Of a stretch of DNA of 60,794 nt, positions 27,646 to 38,955 are shown in pieces (position 1 is the stretch's first letter; each line of letters opens with the position of its first letter). Origin of the DNA: Muricoccus nepalensis (lineage in GTDB: Bacteria > Pseudomonadota > Alphaproteobacteria > Acetobacterales > Acetobacteraceae); the NCBI RefSeq assembly GCF_006438825.1, contig NZ_RCZP01000031.1:1-60794 (forward strand), read 5' to 3'. The position numbers and the translations under genes were made by a program. The notes beneath the pieces are model-generated. The model searched no databases. It had not been told where the DNA came from and saw only the letters and a list, made by a program, of their open reading frames with translations.

Positions 27646-29034
27646 ATGCGAACGGTCGAGCAGATCCTGAGCCTCATGGGCGGCGCCAGCGCTGCGGCAG
27701 CGCATTGCGGCGTTGGCACGGAAGCTATCCGGAAATGGCGCCAGGCACGCGCCATCCCGCCGCGGCACTGGCCGGCCGTGCTGGCGGCGACGGGGCTTGC
27801 GCTGGACGATCTGCCACGCGCCGATGCTGACCCGACAACCACCCCGCCCCAGGAGCCCGTCATGACCCCTGCCCCGAACCAGACGGCCGACGCGGTGCCG
27901 GAGGGCGCGACGGCCTGCCTCGTCCTCGGCAGCGGCGCGGTGTTCTGGGGGCACGGCTTCGGCGCCGCCGGCAAGCGCGTGGGGGAGGTCTGCTTCAACA
28001 CGGGCATGACCGGCTACCAGGAGACGCTGACCGACCCGTCCTACGCCGGGCAGATCATCACCTTCACCTTCCCCCATATCGGCAATGTCGGCGCCAACCC
28101 CGAGGACGTGGAGACGACCACGGCGGCCGCCCTCGGCCTTGTGGTGAAGGCGGACCTCACCGAGCCCTCCAACTACCGCGCGACCCGCCACCTCGACGAC
28201 TGGCTGAAGAGCAACGGCCTGCCGGGCATCTCGGGCGTGGACACACGGGCGCTGACGGTCCTCATCCGCGACGGCGGCCCCCCGAACGGGGTGATCTGCC
28301 ACGCGCCGGACGGCGTCTTCGACCTGGCGGCGCTCCGGGCGGAGGCGGCGGGCTGGCCGGGGCTCGAGGGAATGGACCTCGCGCGCGAGGTTTCCTGCCG
28401 CCAGTCCTATTCCTGGGACGAGAGCCTTTGGGCCTGGGGCCAGGGCTACGGCAAGCAGACGGCGCCGAAGCACAAGGTGGTCGCGGTCGACTACGGGGCG
28501 AAGCGCAACATCCTGCGCTGCCTGGCCGATGCCGGCTGCGAGGTGGTGGTGGTGCCGGCGACCGCCACCGCGGAGGAAATCCTGCGCCACTCGCCGGATG
28601 GCGTCTTCCTGAGCAACGGCCCCGGCGACCCCGCGGCGACGGGCGAGTACGCCGTGCCGGCGATCCAGGGGGTGCTGGAGGCAGGCAAGCCGGTCTTCGG
28701 CATCTGCCTCGGCCACCAGCTCCTGGCGCTCGCGCTCGGCGCGAAGACCTACAAGCTCGACCGCGGGCACCGCGGGGCGAACCAGCCGGTGAAGGACCTC
28801 GCAACGGGGCGGGTGGAGATTACCTCGCAGAACCACGGCTTCGCGGTGGACGACAAGTCCCTGCCCGAGGGGGTGCGCGTCACGCATGTGAGCCTCTTCG
28901 ACGGCTCGAACGAGGGCATCGCCTGCGAGGCGAAGCGGGCCTTCTCCGTGCAGTACCACCCGGAGGCCTCGCCCGGGCCGAGCGACAGCCACCACCTCTT
29001 CCACCGCTTCACCGGGATGATGGCGGCGGGCTGA
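27646..29034 (+). CDS. carA: Carbamoyl-phosphate synthase small subunit with N-terminal helix-turn-helix
   Basis: Glutaminase subunit that feeds ammonia to CarB for arginine and pyrimidine synthesis. The full frame of 462 residues has two parts. Residues 1-58 form a Cro/YdaS-like helix-turn-helix (helices about 3-11, 14-21, 25-33; GVGTEAIRKWRQ is the recognition helix). Residues 73-462 are a complete CarA: N-terminal domain from about 85 and class I glutamine amidotransferase with C354 in FGICLGHQ and the QYHPEASPG His/Glu pair. A second start at 27862 (residue 73) has AGGAG six bases upstream and would give standard 390-residue CarA. I recall the same small domain at the N-terminus of some other alphaproteobacterial CarA proteins. 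The two palindromes just upstream are likely targets. Confidence 0.9.
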   Translation: MRTVEQILSLMGGASAAAAHCGVGTEAIRKWRQARAIPPRHWPAVLAATGLALDDLPRADADPTTTPPQEPVMTPAPNQTADAVPEGATACLVLGSGAVFWGHGFGAAGKRVGEVCFNTGMTGYQETLTDPSYAGQIITFTFPHIGNVGANPEDVETTTAAALGLVVKADLTEPSNYRATRHLDDWLKSNGLPGISGVDTRALTVLIRDGGPPNGVICHAPDGVFDLAALRAEAAGWPGLEGMDLAREVSCRQSYSWDESLWAWGQGYGKQTAPKHKVVAVDYGAKRNILRCLADAGCEVVVVPATATAEEILRHSPDGVFLSNGPGDPAATGEYAVPAIQGVLEAGKPVFGICLGHQLLALALGAKTYKLDRGHRGANQPVKDLATGRVEITSQNHGFAVDDKSLPEGVRVTHVSLFDGSNEGIACEAKRAFSVQYHPEASPGPSDSHHLFHRFTGMMAAG

Positions 29035-29065
29035 ACGTGCCGCCCGCCGCGACGGAGGATGCCGC

Positions 29066-29314
29066 GTGATTCGGCTGCTGTTCCTCGCGCTGCCGCTCTC
29101 GCTGCTGGCCTGGTGGACGCTCACCCGCGTCGGCCAGCCGCGGGACCGCGCCTGGACGGGCGGCGTCGCCATCTCCTTCGTGGCGCTGGGCGGCGTCGTC
29201 TTCTTCTCCGGCGAGGGGTTCGAGACCGGCCGCGCGGTGGCCGCCGCCCTCTGGGCCGGGGTGCACCTGCTGCTGTTCCTCCTCCTCAAGCCATTCCTTG
29301 GGCGCGCGCGATGA
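29066..29314 (+). CDS. Small two-helix membrane protein between carA and carB
   Basis: An 82-residue protein I do not recognise. It begins at GTG with GGAGG seven bases upstream. Hydrophobic segments lie at about 3-18, 32-50 and 58-77 (VAAALWAGVHLLLFLLLKPF), so it is an inner-membrane protein with two or three helices. It is placed 31 bases after carA and 86 bases before carB and should be on the same message. No link to carbamoyl phosphate synthesis is known to me. Confidence 0.65.
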   Translation: MIRLLFLALPLSLLAWWTLTRVGQPRDRAWTGGVAISFVALGGVVFFSGEGFETGRAVAAALWAGVHLLLFLLLKPFLGRAR

Positions 29315-29400
29315 CGCGCCCGCCCGCCGGTCCCGGCGCCCATCTCGGCGCCCTGGGCGCCCCGTCCCCGATCCTTTTCCCGCCCCGGAGGGCCTGAGCC

Positions 29401-32649
<3,249 letters not shown>

Positions 32650-32673
32650 CGGGCTTCCGGGCCCCGACCGAAT

Positions 32674-32705
32674 GGGGCGGGACCGGCCAGGCCGGCGCCC
32701 GCCCC
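32674..32705 (+). terminator. GC-rich hairpin after carB
   Basis: GGGGCGGG at 32674-32681 pairs with CCCGCCCC at 32698-32705, with an inner CCGG/CCGG stem. It lies 24 bases after the carB stop. No T-run follows. Confidence 0.5.
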
Positions 32706-32846
32706 AAAGCGTTTCACCCCGCCGTGCATCCCCTGGAACCATCCCGGGGACGCGCGGCGGTGGCATCTCCGGCCATCCGATGCCCCTTCGCGGGGGCACC
32801 GGGCGGCTTCCTTGAGTCCGTGTCGCCAATGGGGGGATTACCGCCC

Positions 32847-33320
32847 GTGCAGAAGTTCCCGATGACCGCCGAAGGGCTTGCGCGCCTCGAGGATGAGCTC
32901 CGTATCCTGCGGGCCGAGGAGCGGCCGGCGGTGATCCGCGCGATCGCCGAGGCCCGCGCGCACGGCGACCTCTCGGAGAACGCCGAGTACCACGCGGCCC
33001 GCGAGAAGCAGTCCTTCATCGAGGGCCGGATCGCGGACCTCGAATCCGTCATCCCCTCGGTCGAGGTGATCGACGTCTCGCGGCTCTCCGGCGACCAGGT
33101 GCGCTTCGGGGCCCGGGTGACGATCGTCGACGAGGAGACGGAGGACGAGAAGACCTACCGGATCATCGGCGCCTACGAGGCCGACATGAAGAACGGCTCG
33201 ATCTCCATCTCCTCCCCCCTCGCCAAGGCGCTCATCGGGCGCAAGGTCGGCGACAGCGTCGAGGTGCCGGCGCCGGGCGGCGCCCGTTCCGTCGAGATCA
33301 CCGCCGTCTCCTACGGCTGA
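32847..33320 (+). CDS. greA: Transcription elongation factor GreA
   Basis: Rescues backtracked RNA polymerase by stimulating transcript cleavage through its secondary channel. The 157-residue protein has the N-terminal coiled coil with the acidic tip (HGDLSENAEYHAA, about 40-52) and the C-terminal FKBP-like domain ending SVEITAVSYG. The GTG at 32847 gives the family start (QKFPMTAEGL), with GGGGGGA nine bases upstream. Confidence 0.95.
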   Translation: MQKFPMTAEGLARLEDELRILRAEERPAVIRAIAEARAHGDLSENAEYHAAREKQSFIEGRIADLESVIPSVEVIDVSRLSGDQVRFGARVTIVDEETEDEKTYRIIGAYEADMKNGSISISSPLAKALIGRKVGDSVEVPAPGGARSVEITAVSYG

Positions 33321-33330
33321 GGGTCGCGCC

Positions 33331-34620
33331 ATGCCCCTCGCCCGCGCGGCCGCCCCCTCCCCGGCCGCCGCGAGCGCGCCCGCGCCCGGTGCCCTGGCGC
33401 CGTCCGACCTCCGGCCCGCGGCCGTGACGCTGGCCGACGTGCGCGCCGCGGCCGAGCGGATCCGCGGCGCGGTGCTGCGCACGCCGCTCGTGGAGCCGCA
33501 GGCGATCCGCCGGATCGCGGGGGCCGAGGTGCTCCTCAAGCTCGACAACCTCCAGGCGACGGGCGCCTTCAAGGAGCGCGGCGCGGCCAACCGGCTGGCC
33601 CTGCTCTCCGCGCGGGAGCGGGCGGCGGGGGTCATCGCCATGTCCGCCGGCAACCACGCCCAGGCCGTGGCTCGCCACGCGGCGCTCCGCGGCGTCTCCG
33701 CCACCATCGTCATGCCGCGCTTCACGCCCGCGACGAAGGTCGTGCGGACCGAGGGCTGGGGCGCCAACGTGGTCCTGCACGGGGAGACGCTGGCCGAGGC
33801 CGCGGCCCACGCGCACGAGCTGGCGCTGCGGGACGGGCTGGTCTTCGTCCACCCCTACGACGACCCCGCGGTGATCGCCGGCCAGGGCACCATGGCCCTC
33901 GAGATCCTGGAGGACGCGGGCGAGCTCGACGCGCTGATCCTGCCGGTGGGCGGGGGCGGGCTGCTGGCGGGCTGCGCGGCCGCCGTCGCGGAGGCGCGGC
34001 CGGGCCTCAAGGTCTACGGCGTGGAGGTGCAGGGCTACCCGGCCATGGCGCAGCGCCTGGCGGGGCAGCCGGTCTCCGTGGGCGGGCCGACGGTCTGCGA
34101 GGGCATCGCGGTGCGCGACGTCGGCGAGCTGCCCTTCGCCATGCTGCGCGACATGGGCGTCGAGGTCCTGGTCGTGCCCGAGGCCACGGTAGAGCAGGCC
34201 ATCGCCGTGCTCGCCGAGAACGCAAAGGTGACAGCCGAGGGTGCCGGGGCGGCCGGGCTGGCCGCGATCCTCGCCTTCCCGGCCCTCTTTGCCGGCAAGC
34301 GCGTGGCCACCACGGTCTGCGGGGGCAACATCGACCCGCGCATCCTCGCCAACGTGCTGCTGCGGAACCTCCTGCGGGACGGGCGCTTCCTGCGCCTCCA
34401 TCTCGAGATTCCCGACCGTCCCGGGGTCCTGGCCGACATCTCCGCGCGCGTGGCGGCGGCGGGCGGCAACATCATCGAGGTGAGCCACCAGCGCCTCTTC
34501 GCCTCACCCTCCGTGCAGACGGCCGAGCTGGAGCTGATGGTCGAGGTGCGGGACTCCGTCCAGGGCGCCGCGATCGTGTCGGCGCTGGAAGCCGGGGACT
34601 ACGTCGTCCGCCGGGGGTAG
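33331..34620 (+). CDS. ilvA: Threonine ammonia-lyase (threonine dehydratase) with ACT domain
   Basis: PLP-dependent deamination of threonine to 2-oxobutyrate. The 429-residue protein has the PLP lysine in TGAFKERGA (near 82), the GGGGL phosphate-binding loop (near 210) and a single C-terminal ACT domain (about 350-425, LEIPDRPGVLADISARVAAAGGN). The one-ACT architecture fits the shorter YgkB/TdcB-like form, often regulated by isoleucine, rather than long two-ACT IlvA. The first 35 residues are an Ala/Pro-rich extension, so the true start may be later. It begins 10 bases after greA. Confidence 0.93.
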   Translation: MPLARAAAPSPAAASAPAPGALAPSDLRPAAVTLADVRAAAERIRGAVLRTPLVEPQAIRRIAGAEVLLKLDNLQATGAFKERGAANRLALLSARERAAGVIAMSAGNHAQAVARHAALRGVSATIVMPRFTPATKVVRTEGWGANVVLHGETLAEAAAHAHELALRDGLVFVHPYDDPAVIAGQGTMALEILEDAGELDALILPVGGGGLLAGCAAAVAEARPGLKVYGVEVQGYPAMAQRLAGQPVSVGGPTVCEGIAVRDVGELPFAMLRDMGVEVLVVPEATVEQAIAVLAENAKVTAEGAGAAGLAAILAFPALFAGKRVATTVCGGNIDPRILANVLLRNLLRDGRFLRLHLEIPDRPGVLADISARVAAAGGNIIEVSHQRLFASPSVQTAELELMVEVRDSVQGAAIVSALEAGDYVVRRG

Positions 34621-34628
34621 CGCCCGGC

Positions 34629-35108
34629 TCAGCCCTCCACGGGAACCCCGGCCTCGTCCTTGGAGGTGCGGATGGTCTGGAGAGTGCGCACCAGGCTGAC
34701 GGTGGGCGCGCCGGTCAGGCGGTTCGTCAGCTCGTTCTCGTGCGCGGGGCTGCGGGCGACGAGGCGCAGCAGGAAGTCCCCCCCGCCCCGGATCATGTGG
34801 CACTCCCGCACCTCCGGCCAGTCGCGCACCATGGCCTCGAAGGCCTCCAGCACGGGAAGCTTCTGGCTCTCGAGGCCCACCACCGCGAAGAAGGTGATCT
34901 CCCAGCCCAGCGCGGCCGGCTCCACGTCCGCGTGGTAGCCGCGGATGACGCCCGTGTCCTCCAGGCGACGGACGCGGCGGAGGCAGGGGGGCGCGGAGAG
35001 GCCGACGCGGGCGGCGAGGGCGACGTTGGTCATGCGGCCATCGGCCTGCAGCTCGCGCAGGATGTCGCGGTCGGTCGCGTCGAGGCTGGCGGGGCCGAGA
35101 TCTCTCAA
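34629..35108 (-). CDS. Lrp/AsnC family transcriptional regulator
   Basis: DNA-binding feast/famine regulator of 159 residues. N-terminal winged helix-turn-helix (about 9-60, LDATDRDILRELQADGRMTN, then APPCLRRVRRLEDTGVI) and a C-terminal RAM ligand domain (about 70-150). The TTG at 35108 (LRDLGPAS) gives normal family length; an ATG at 35198 would add 30 unrelated residues. It converges on ilvA (eight bases between stops) and diverges from trxB, so either could be a target; the ligand is unknown. Confidence 0.88.
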   Translation of the reverse strand: MRDLGPASLDATDRDILRELQADGRMTNVALAARVGLSAPPCLRRVRRLEDTGVIRGYHADVEPAALGWEITFFAVVGLESQKLPVLEAFEAMVRDWPEVRECHMIRGGGDFLLRLVARSPAHENELTNRLTGAPTVSLVRTLQTIRTSKDEAGVPVEG

Positions 35109-35321
35109 GGGCGTTGCTTCTCTCGGGCCGTCGCCGGCTTCTGCTGGAACGCGGTTCCCCGGGCCGCCTTGGGGAACCCTGTGGCCCGCGCGCTTCACGG
35201 GGGCGGACTATCCTCCGTCCGGGGGGCAGGCTTCAAGGGCACTCCGTCTTGGGGTGGTGCAACCCGGGTCGGGCACCGATATGGTGCGGCCGCGACTCTG
35301 CATTGCATCCGGGACATTGAC

Positions 35322-36311
35322 GTGGCCGAGACCCACCGCACGCGACTCCTCATCCTTGGCGCCGGCCCCGCGGGCTACACCGCGGCCATCTACGCGGCCC
35401 GCGCCGGGCTGGAGCCGATTCTCGTCGCCGGGCTGCAGCCCGGCGGGCAGCTCACCATCACGACGGATGTCGAGAACTACCCGGGCTTCGCGGCCGCGGT
35501 GCAGGGTCCCTGGCTGATGGACCAGATGCGGGCCCAGGCGGAGCATGTCGGCACGCGGATCATCCAGGACGTGGTGACGGAGGTGGCGCTCGGCGCGCGG
35601 CCCTTCCGCGCCAAGGGCGACTCGGGCGACCTCTACGAGGCGTCCGCGCTGGTGATCGCGACCGGCGCCCAGGCGCGCTGGCTCGGCATTCCCGGCGAGA
35701 AGGAGCTGTCGGGCTTCGGCGTCTCGGCCTGCGCCACCTGCGACGGCTTCTTCTTCCGCGGCAAGGAGGTGGCGGTGATCGGCGGCGGGAACTCGGCGGT
35801 GGAGGAGGCGCTCTACCTCGCCGGCCTCGCCTCCAAGGTGACGCTCATCCACCGGCGCGACAGCCTGCGGGCCGAGCGGATCATGCAGGAGCGGCTGTTC
35901 AAGCACCCGAAGATCTCCGTGATGTGGAACACCACCGTGGAGGCGGCGCTGGCAAACGAGGACCGCTTCCCCGCGCTGCGGGCGCTCAAGCTAAAGGACA
36001 TCGTCGGCGGCGGGCACTTCGAGCTGCCGGTCCACGGCATGTTCGTCGCCATCGGCCACGACCCCGCCACCGCCCTCTTCCGCGGCCAGATCGAGACGGA
36101 CGAGGACGGCTACATCGTGACGGAGAAGGGCTCGGCGCGGACGAGCGTGCCCGGCGTCTTCGCCGCCGGCGACGTGCAGGACCGGATCTACCGCCAGGCC
36201 GTGACGGCTGCGGGCAGCGGCTGCATGGCCGCGCTCGACGCCGAGAAGTGGCTCGCCCACATCCCCGACGACGCCCCCTCCCCCGCCGCCTACGACGCGG
36301 TGGACGCCTGA
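35322..36311 (+). CDS. trxB: Thioredoxin-disulfide reductase
   Basis: FAD enzyme passing electrons from NADPH to thioredoxin. The 329-residue protein has the FAD motif LILGAGPAGYTAAIYAARAG near the start, the redox pair C137/C140 (ACATCDG), the NADPH motif VIGGGNSAVEEAL and the FAD-binding FAAGDVQD near the end. GTG at 35322 is the only sensible start. Its stop overlaps the next gene by one base (TGATG). Confidence 0.96.
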   Translation: MAETHRTRLLILGAGPAGYTAAIYAARAGLEPILVAGLQPGGQLTITTDVENYPGFAAAVQGPWLMDQMRAQAEHVGTRIIQDVVTEVALGARPFRAKGDSGDLYEASALVIATGAQARWLGIPGEKELSGFGVSACATCDGFFFRGKEVAVIGGGNSAVEEALYLAGLASKVTLIHRRDSLRAERIMQERLFKHPKISVMWNTTVEAALANEDRFPALRALKLKDIVGGGHFELPVHGMFVAIGHDPATALFRGQIETDEDGYIVTEKGSARTSVPGVFAAGDVQDRIYRQAVTAAGSGCMAALDAEKWLAHIPDDAPSPAAYDAVDA

Positions 36312-37198
36312 TGCCGCTGGACTGGGACAAGCTGCGCGTCTTCCACGCGGTGGCGGAGGCGGGTTCCTTCACCCATGCCGGGGACACGCTGAACCTCAGC
36401 CAGTCCGCGGTGTCCCGCCAGATCCAGGCGCTGGAGGAGAGCCTGGCGGTGCCGCTCTTCCACCGCCACGCCCGCGGCCTGATCCTGACGGAGCAGGGCG
36501 AGACGCTGAACAAGACGGTGCGCGAGGTCTTCGCCAAGCTGGCCATGACCGAGGCCCTGCTGACCGAGAGCCGGGAGCGCGCCGCCGGGCGGCTGAAGGT
36601 GACGACGACGACGGGCTTCGGCTCCACCTGGCTCGCGCCCCGGCTGGAGAAGTTCCTCAAGCTGCACCCCGAGGTCACCGTCACCCTGCTGCTGGACGAC
36701 ACGGAGCTGGACCTCGCGATGCGGGAGGCCGACCTCGCCATTCGCATGCACCCGCCCCGCCAGCCGGACCTCATCCAGCGGCACATCGCGACTTTCGGCT
36801 GGAAGGTGGTGGGCTCCCCGGACTATCTCCGCGGCGCCGGAATGCCGGCGCGGGCGGAGGACCTGGATGCCCATCGGCTGATCATCTACGGCGACTACCG
36901 GCCGCCGGTGGACGACATCAACTGGCTGGCCGAGGCCGGGCGGCGCCCGGGATCGCCCCGGCGGGCCGTGGTGGAGGTGAATTCGCTGACGGCGATGCTC
37001 CGCGCCGTCCGCTCGGGCCTCGGCCTCGCGGCCCTGCCGGACTACATGGGCGAGGACCTCGCCGAGCTCGTCCCCGTCCTCACCGAGCTCAAGACGCCCA
37101 AGATTGAGGCCTTCTTCGTCTACCCCGAGGAGATGCGGAACTCGAAGCGCGTGGCCGTCTTCCGCGACTTCCTGGTGGCCGAACTCGCGGGGATGTAG
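36311..37198 (+). CDS. LysR family regulator (VtlR/LsrB-like)
   Basis: A 295-residue regulator with the N-terminal LysR helix-turn-helix (about 4-62, FHAVAEAGSFTHAGDTLNLS) and a periplasmic-binding-like effector domain (about 92-290). It is translationally linked to trxB. In Rhizobiales the LsrB/VtlR regulators sit beside trxB and act in redox control and small-RNA expression, and the strong N-terminal similarity and same location suggest an orthologue; that assignment is inference. A candidate structured RNA lies just downstream. Confidence 0.88.
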   Translation: MPLDWDKLRVFHAVAEAGSFTHAGDTLNLSQSAVSRQIQALEESLAVPLFHRHARGLILTEQGETLNKTVREVFAKLAMTEALLTESRERAAGRLKVTTTTGFGSTWLAPRLEKFLKLHPEVTVTLLLDDTELDLAMREADLAIRMHPPRQPDLIQRHIATFGWKVVGSPDYLRGAGMPARAEDLDAHRLIIYGDYRPPVDDINWLAEAGRRPGSPRRAVVEVNSLTAMLRAVRSGLGLAALPDYMGEDLAELVPVLTELKTPKIEAFFVYPEEMRNSKRVAVFRDFLVAELAGM

Positions 37199-37239
37199 CG
37201 GCGTGCCATACCGCCACCGCATGGCGGGTCGCCCAACTT

Positions 37240-37350
37240 GGCGCGGCGAGGCTGTTACAGACGGGGCTAGCCTTTGCCTGTTCGGTGGTTGATCCGAACG
37301 GGTCCCTTGGACCCCGCGTCTCCCAGACGTGAAGCCTCCCTGTATGACTT
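37240..37350 (+). ncRNA. Candidate structured small RNA (6S-like)
   Basis: The gap after the LysR gene has clear paired structure. TACAG-AC-GGGGCT at 37256-37268 closes on AGCCTC-C-CTGTA at 37333-37344. Inside are hairpins TTCGG/CCGAA (37281-37297), GGGTCC-CTT-GGACCC (37300-37314) and GTCT-CCC-AGAC. The GAAGCCTCCC near the 3' side resembles the closing region of alphaproteobacterial 6S RNAs, and an intrinsic terminator follows at 37351. The limits are approximate and the 6S identity is a guess from motif memory. Confidence 0.45.
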
Positions 37351-37384
37351 GGCCGCCGGTCTCTGGATCGGCGGCCTTCTTTTT
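37351..37384 (+). terminator. Intrinsic terminator
   Basis: GGCCGCCG at 37351-37358 pairs with CGGCGGCC at 37369-37376 around a 10-base loop, directly followed by TTCTTTTT. This is the clearest intrinsic terminator in the window and ends the candidate small RNA or the trxB-lysR message. Confidence 0.85.
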
Positions 37385-37446
37385 CGCCCCTCCCCCGGGC
37401 CTAGGCGGGCAACGTCCTTGTTGATAGCGCGCCCCCCGGTCCCCAT

Positions 37447-37568
37447 GCGGCATGGCTGCATGCCGCCGTTACGGGCTTTCTTTTTTGCCCGGGCGATGCC
37501 ACCTGACGCGCATTCCGCGATGCGGCCCCTCCGGCCCGGTTGACCGGCCCGATCCCCGCGGCGGGATC
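37447..37568 (+). promoter_or_regulatory. Structured leader before the DUF6481 gene
   Basis: Three hairpins precede the gene: GCGGCAT-GGCTGC-ATGCCGC (37447-37466), CGGGC-TTTCTTTTTT-GCCCG (37472-37491), which includes a T-run that could also end transcription, and GATCCC-CGCGGC-GGGATC (37551-37568), ending 18 bases before the ATG. They could form a regulatory 5' leader, but no known riboswitch fold is recognised. Confidence 0.4.
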
Positions 37569-37586
37569 CCACAGCAGAGAGCAACG

Positions 37587-37961
37587 ATGCGAACCCTCAA
37601 GGGCACAGAGTTCAGCGACCGCAGCAAGAATTCCACGGAGGCCAAGAAGGCCTTGCTGGAGCGCTTCAAGGCGCGCCCCGCCGCGGATGACCCGACCATG
37701 CTCGCCCGGCAGGAGGAGCGCCGGCGGATCATCGAGGCGCGGGAGATCCGCGAGGCGGAGCGGCGGCGGCTGAAGGAGGAGGAGAAGGCGCGCCAGGAGG
37801 CGGAGCGCCTGCGCCTGATCGCCGAGGAGGAGGCCCGCCAGGCCGATCTGGCACGCCAGGCGGCCGAGGCCGCGGAGCAGGCGCGGCTCGCGCTCATCGA
37901 GGCGAAGGCCGAGCGCGACCGGCGCTACGCGGCGCGCAAGGCGCGGACGCGCGGCCGCTAG
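37587..37961 (+). CDS. DUF6481 family protein
   Basis: A 124-residue protein that is almost entirely a charged single helix. It opens MRTLKGTEFSDRSKNSTEAK, then ALLERFKARPAADDPT, then an Arg/Glu/Ala repeat region (about 45-120) typical of coiled coils, with a basic tail (ARKARTRGR). The N-terminal half matches the DUF6481 family, whose function is unknown. The ATG at 37587 is preferred to an open extension from 37452 because the latter is not family-like. No good ribosome site is visible (AGAGAG only), and a structured leader lies upstream. Confidence 0.75.
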   Translation: MRTLKGTEFSDRSKNSTEAKKALLERFKARPAADDPTMLARQEERRRIIEAREIREAERRRLKEEEKARQEAERLRLIAEEEARQADLARQAAEAAEQARLALIEAKAERDRRYAARKARTRGR

Positions 37962-38033
37962 GCTCCTCCCGCTCGCGCCGCTCCGGCGCCGTCGGTTCCG
38001 CAAGGGGCCGGCGGCGTTGCTGTGTCCGGCGGT

Positions 38034-38939
38034 TCAGGCGGAGAGGCGCGCCGCGTGGGCGCGGATGATCGGCTCCAATCCCTCGTCGGCCAAGTCCTCC
38101 GAGAAGGCCGGGTGCAGCGTGCCGAGGCGCGCCGGCCATCCTTCCACCAAGCGCGCGACGCGGTGGTCGGGCCGGCAGGTGATCCCGCGGCCGTCGATCC
38201 CCATCCCGGCCAGCACCTCGAGCGCGGCGGCGGCGGAGCCGGCGAGCGAGGGAACGTGGAGGAGGCGGGCCGGCACCGTGCCCAGCGCGGCGCGCAGGAC
38301 GAGGCCCGTGACCGCCCGCAGCGAGGCCACAGGAATCGCGTGCGCCGGCGGCAGGGGCGCGGCGAAGGGCCGGCCGCGAAGGGCCGCGTCGATGAGGTCG
38401 GAAAGGAAGCCCGCGCCGGGCGGGGCCGTCCGCGCGGCCGTGCGGACGAGGGTGACGGGAAGGCGCAGGACCACGGCGTCGGCGCCGTCCTGCCGCGCCG
38501 CGTCCTGCAGGAGCCGCTCGGCGGCGAGCTTCGTCGCGCCGTAGACGGAGCGCGGCGCGGGCGCCGCGTCTTCCCGGGCCACCGCCTCCCCCGCGCCGAG
38601 GACGGCGATGCTGGAGAGAAGGAGGATCCGCGGCGGCGCGGGCTGCGCGGCCGCCCAGCGCAGCACGGCGCGGGTGCCCTCCTGGTTGATCCGGCACGCG
38701 GCCGCGGGATCGGCCTCGCTGGCCTGGCTCGTCAGGGCGGCGGCGTGGACGACGAGGTCCGCCGCCGGCGCCACCCGCTCGATCGCGCCGATGTCCGCGG
38801 CGATAAAGCGCGTGCCGGCCGCGTCGGCGGGCGCGACGCGGTCGAGCCCCGTCACCGCCTCGACCCGCGGGTCGGCCGCGAGGGCCGCGGCGATGTGGGC
38901 GCCCAGGAAGCCCGCGGCGCCCGTCACGAGGGCGCGCAC
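38034..38939 (-). CDS. NAD-dependent epimerase/dehydratase (short-chain, DenD-like)
   Basis: Extended short-chain dehydrogenase of 301 residues. Visible are the NAD-binding TGAAGFLGAHIA, the VVHAAALTS segment, catalytic Ser in LLLSSIAVLG, and the YGATK Tyr/Lys pair near 144. It resembles D-erythronate dehydrogenase-type enzymes. The Bug receptor gene lies directly upstream (17-base gap), which suggests uptake and oxidation of a sugar acid; that is inference. GTG start at 38939. Confidence 0.82.
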   Translation of the reverse strand: MRALVTGAAGFLGAHIAAALAADPRVEAVTGLDRVAPADAAGTRFIAADIGAIERVAPAADLVVHAAALTSQASEADPAAACRINQEGTRAVLRWAAAQPAPPRILLLSSIAVLGAGEAVAREDAAPAPRSVYGATKLAAERLLQDAARQDGADAVVLRLPVTLVRTAARTAPPGAGFLSDLIDAALRGRPFAAPLPPAHAIPVASLRAVTGLVLRAALGTVPARLLHVPSLAGSAAAALEVLAGMGIDGRGITCRPDHRVARLVEGWPARLGTLHPAFSEDLADEGLEPIIRAHAARLSA

Positions 38940-38955
38940 GGCGCCAGCGCGCCCC

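Noticed and set aside
27646-27861. Treating the helix-turn-helix as a separate small gene upstream of carA
   Set aside because: There is no stop codon between it and CarA, so the sequence shows one frame; the internal start makes two products possible but not a separate gene.
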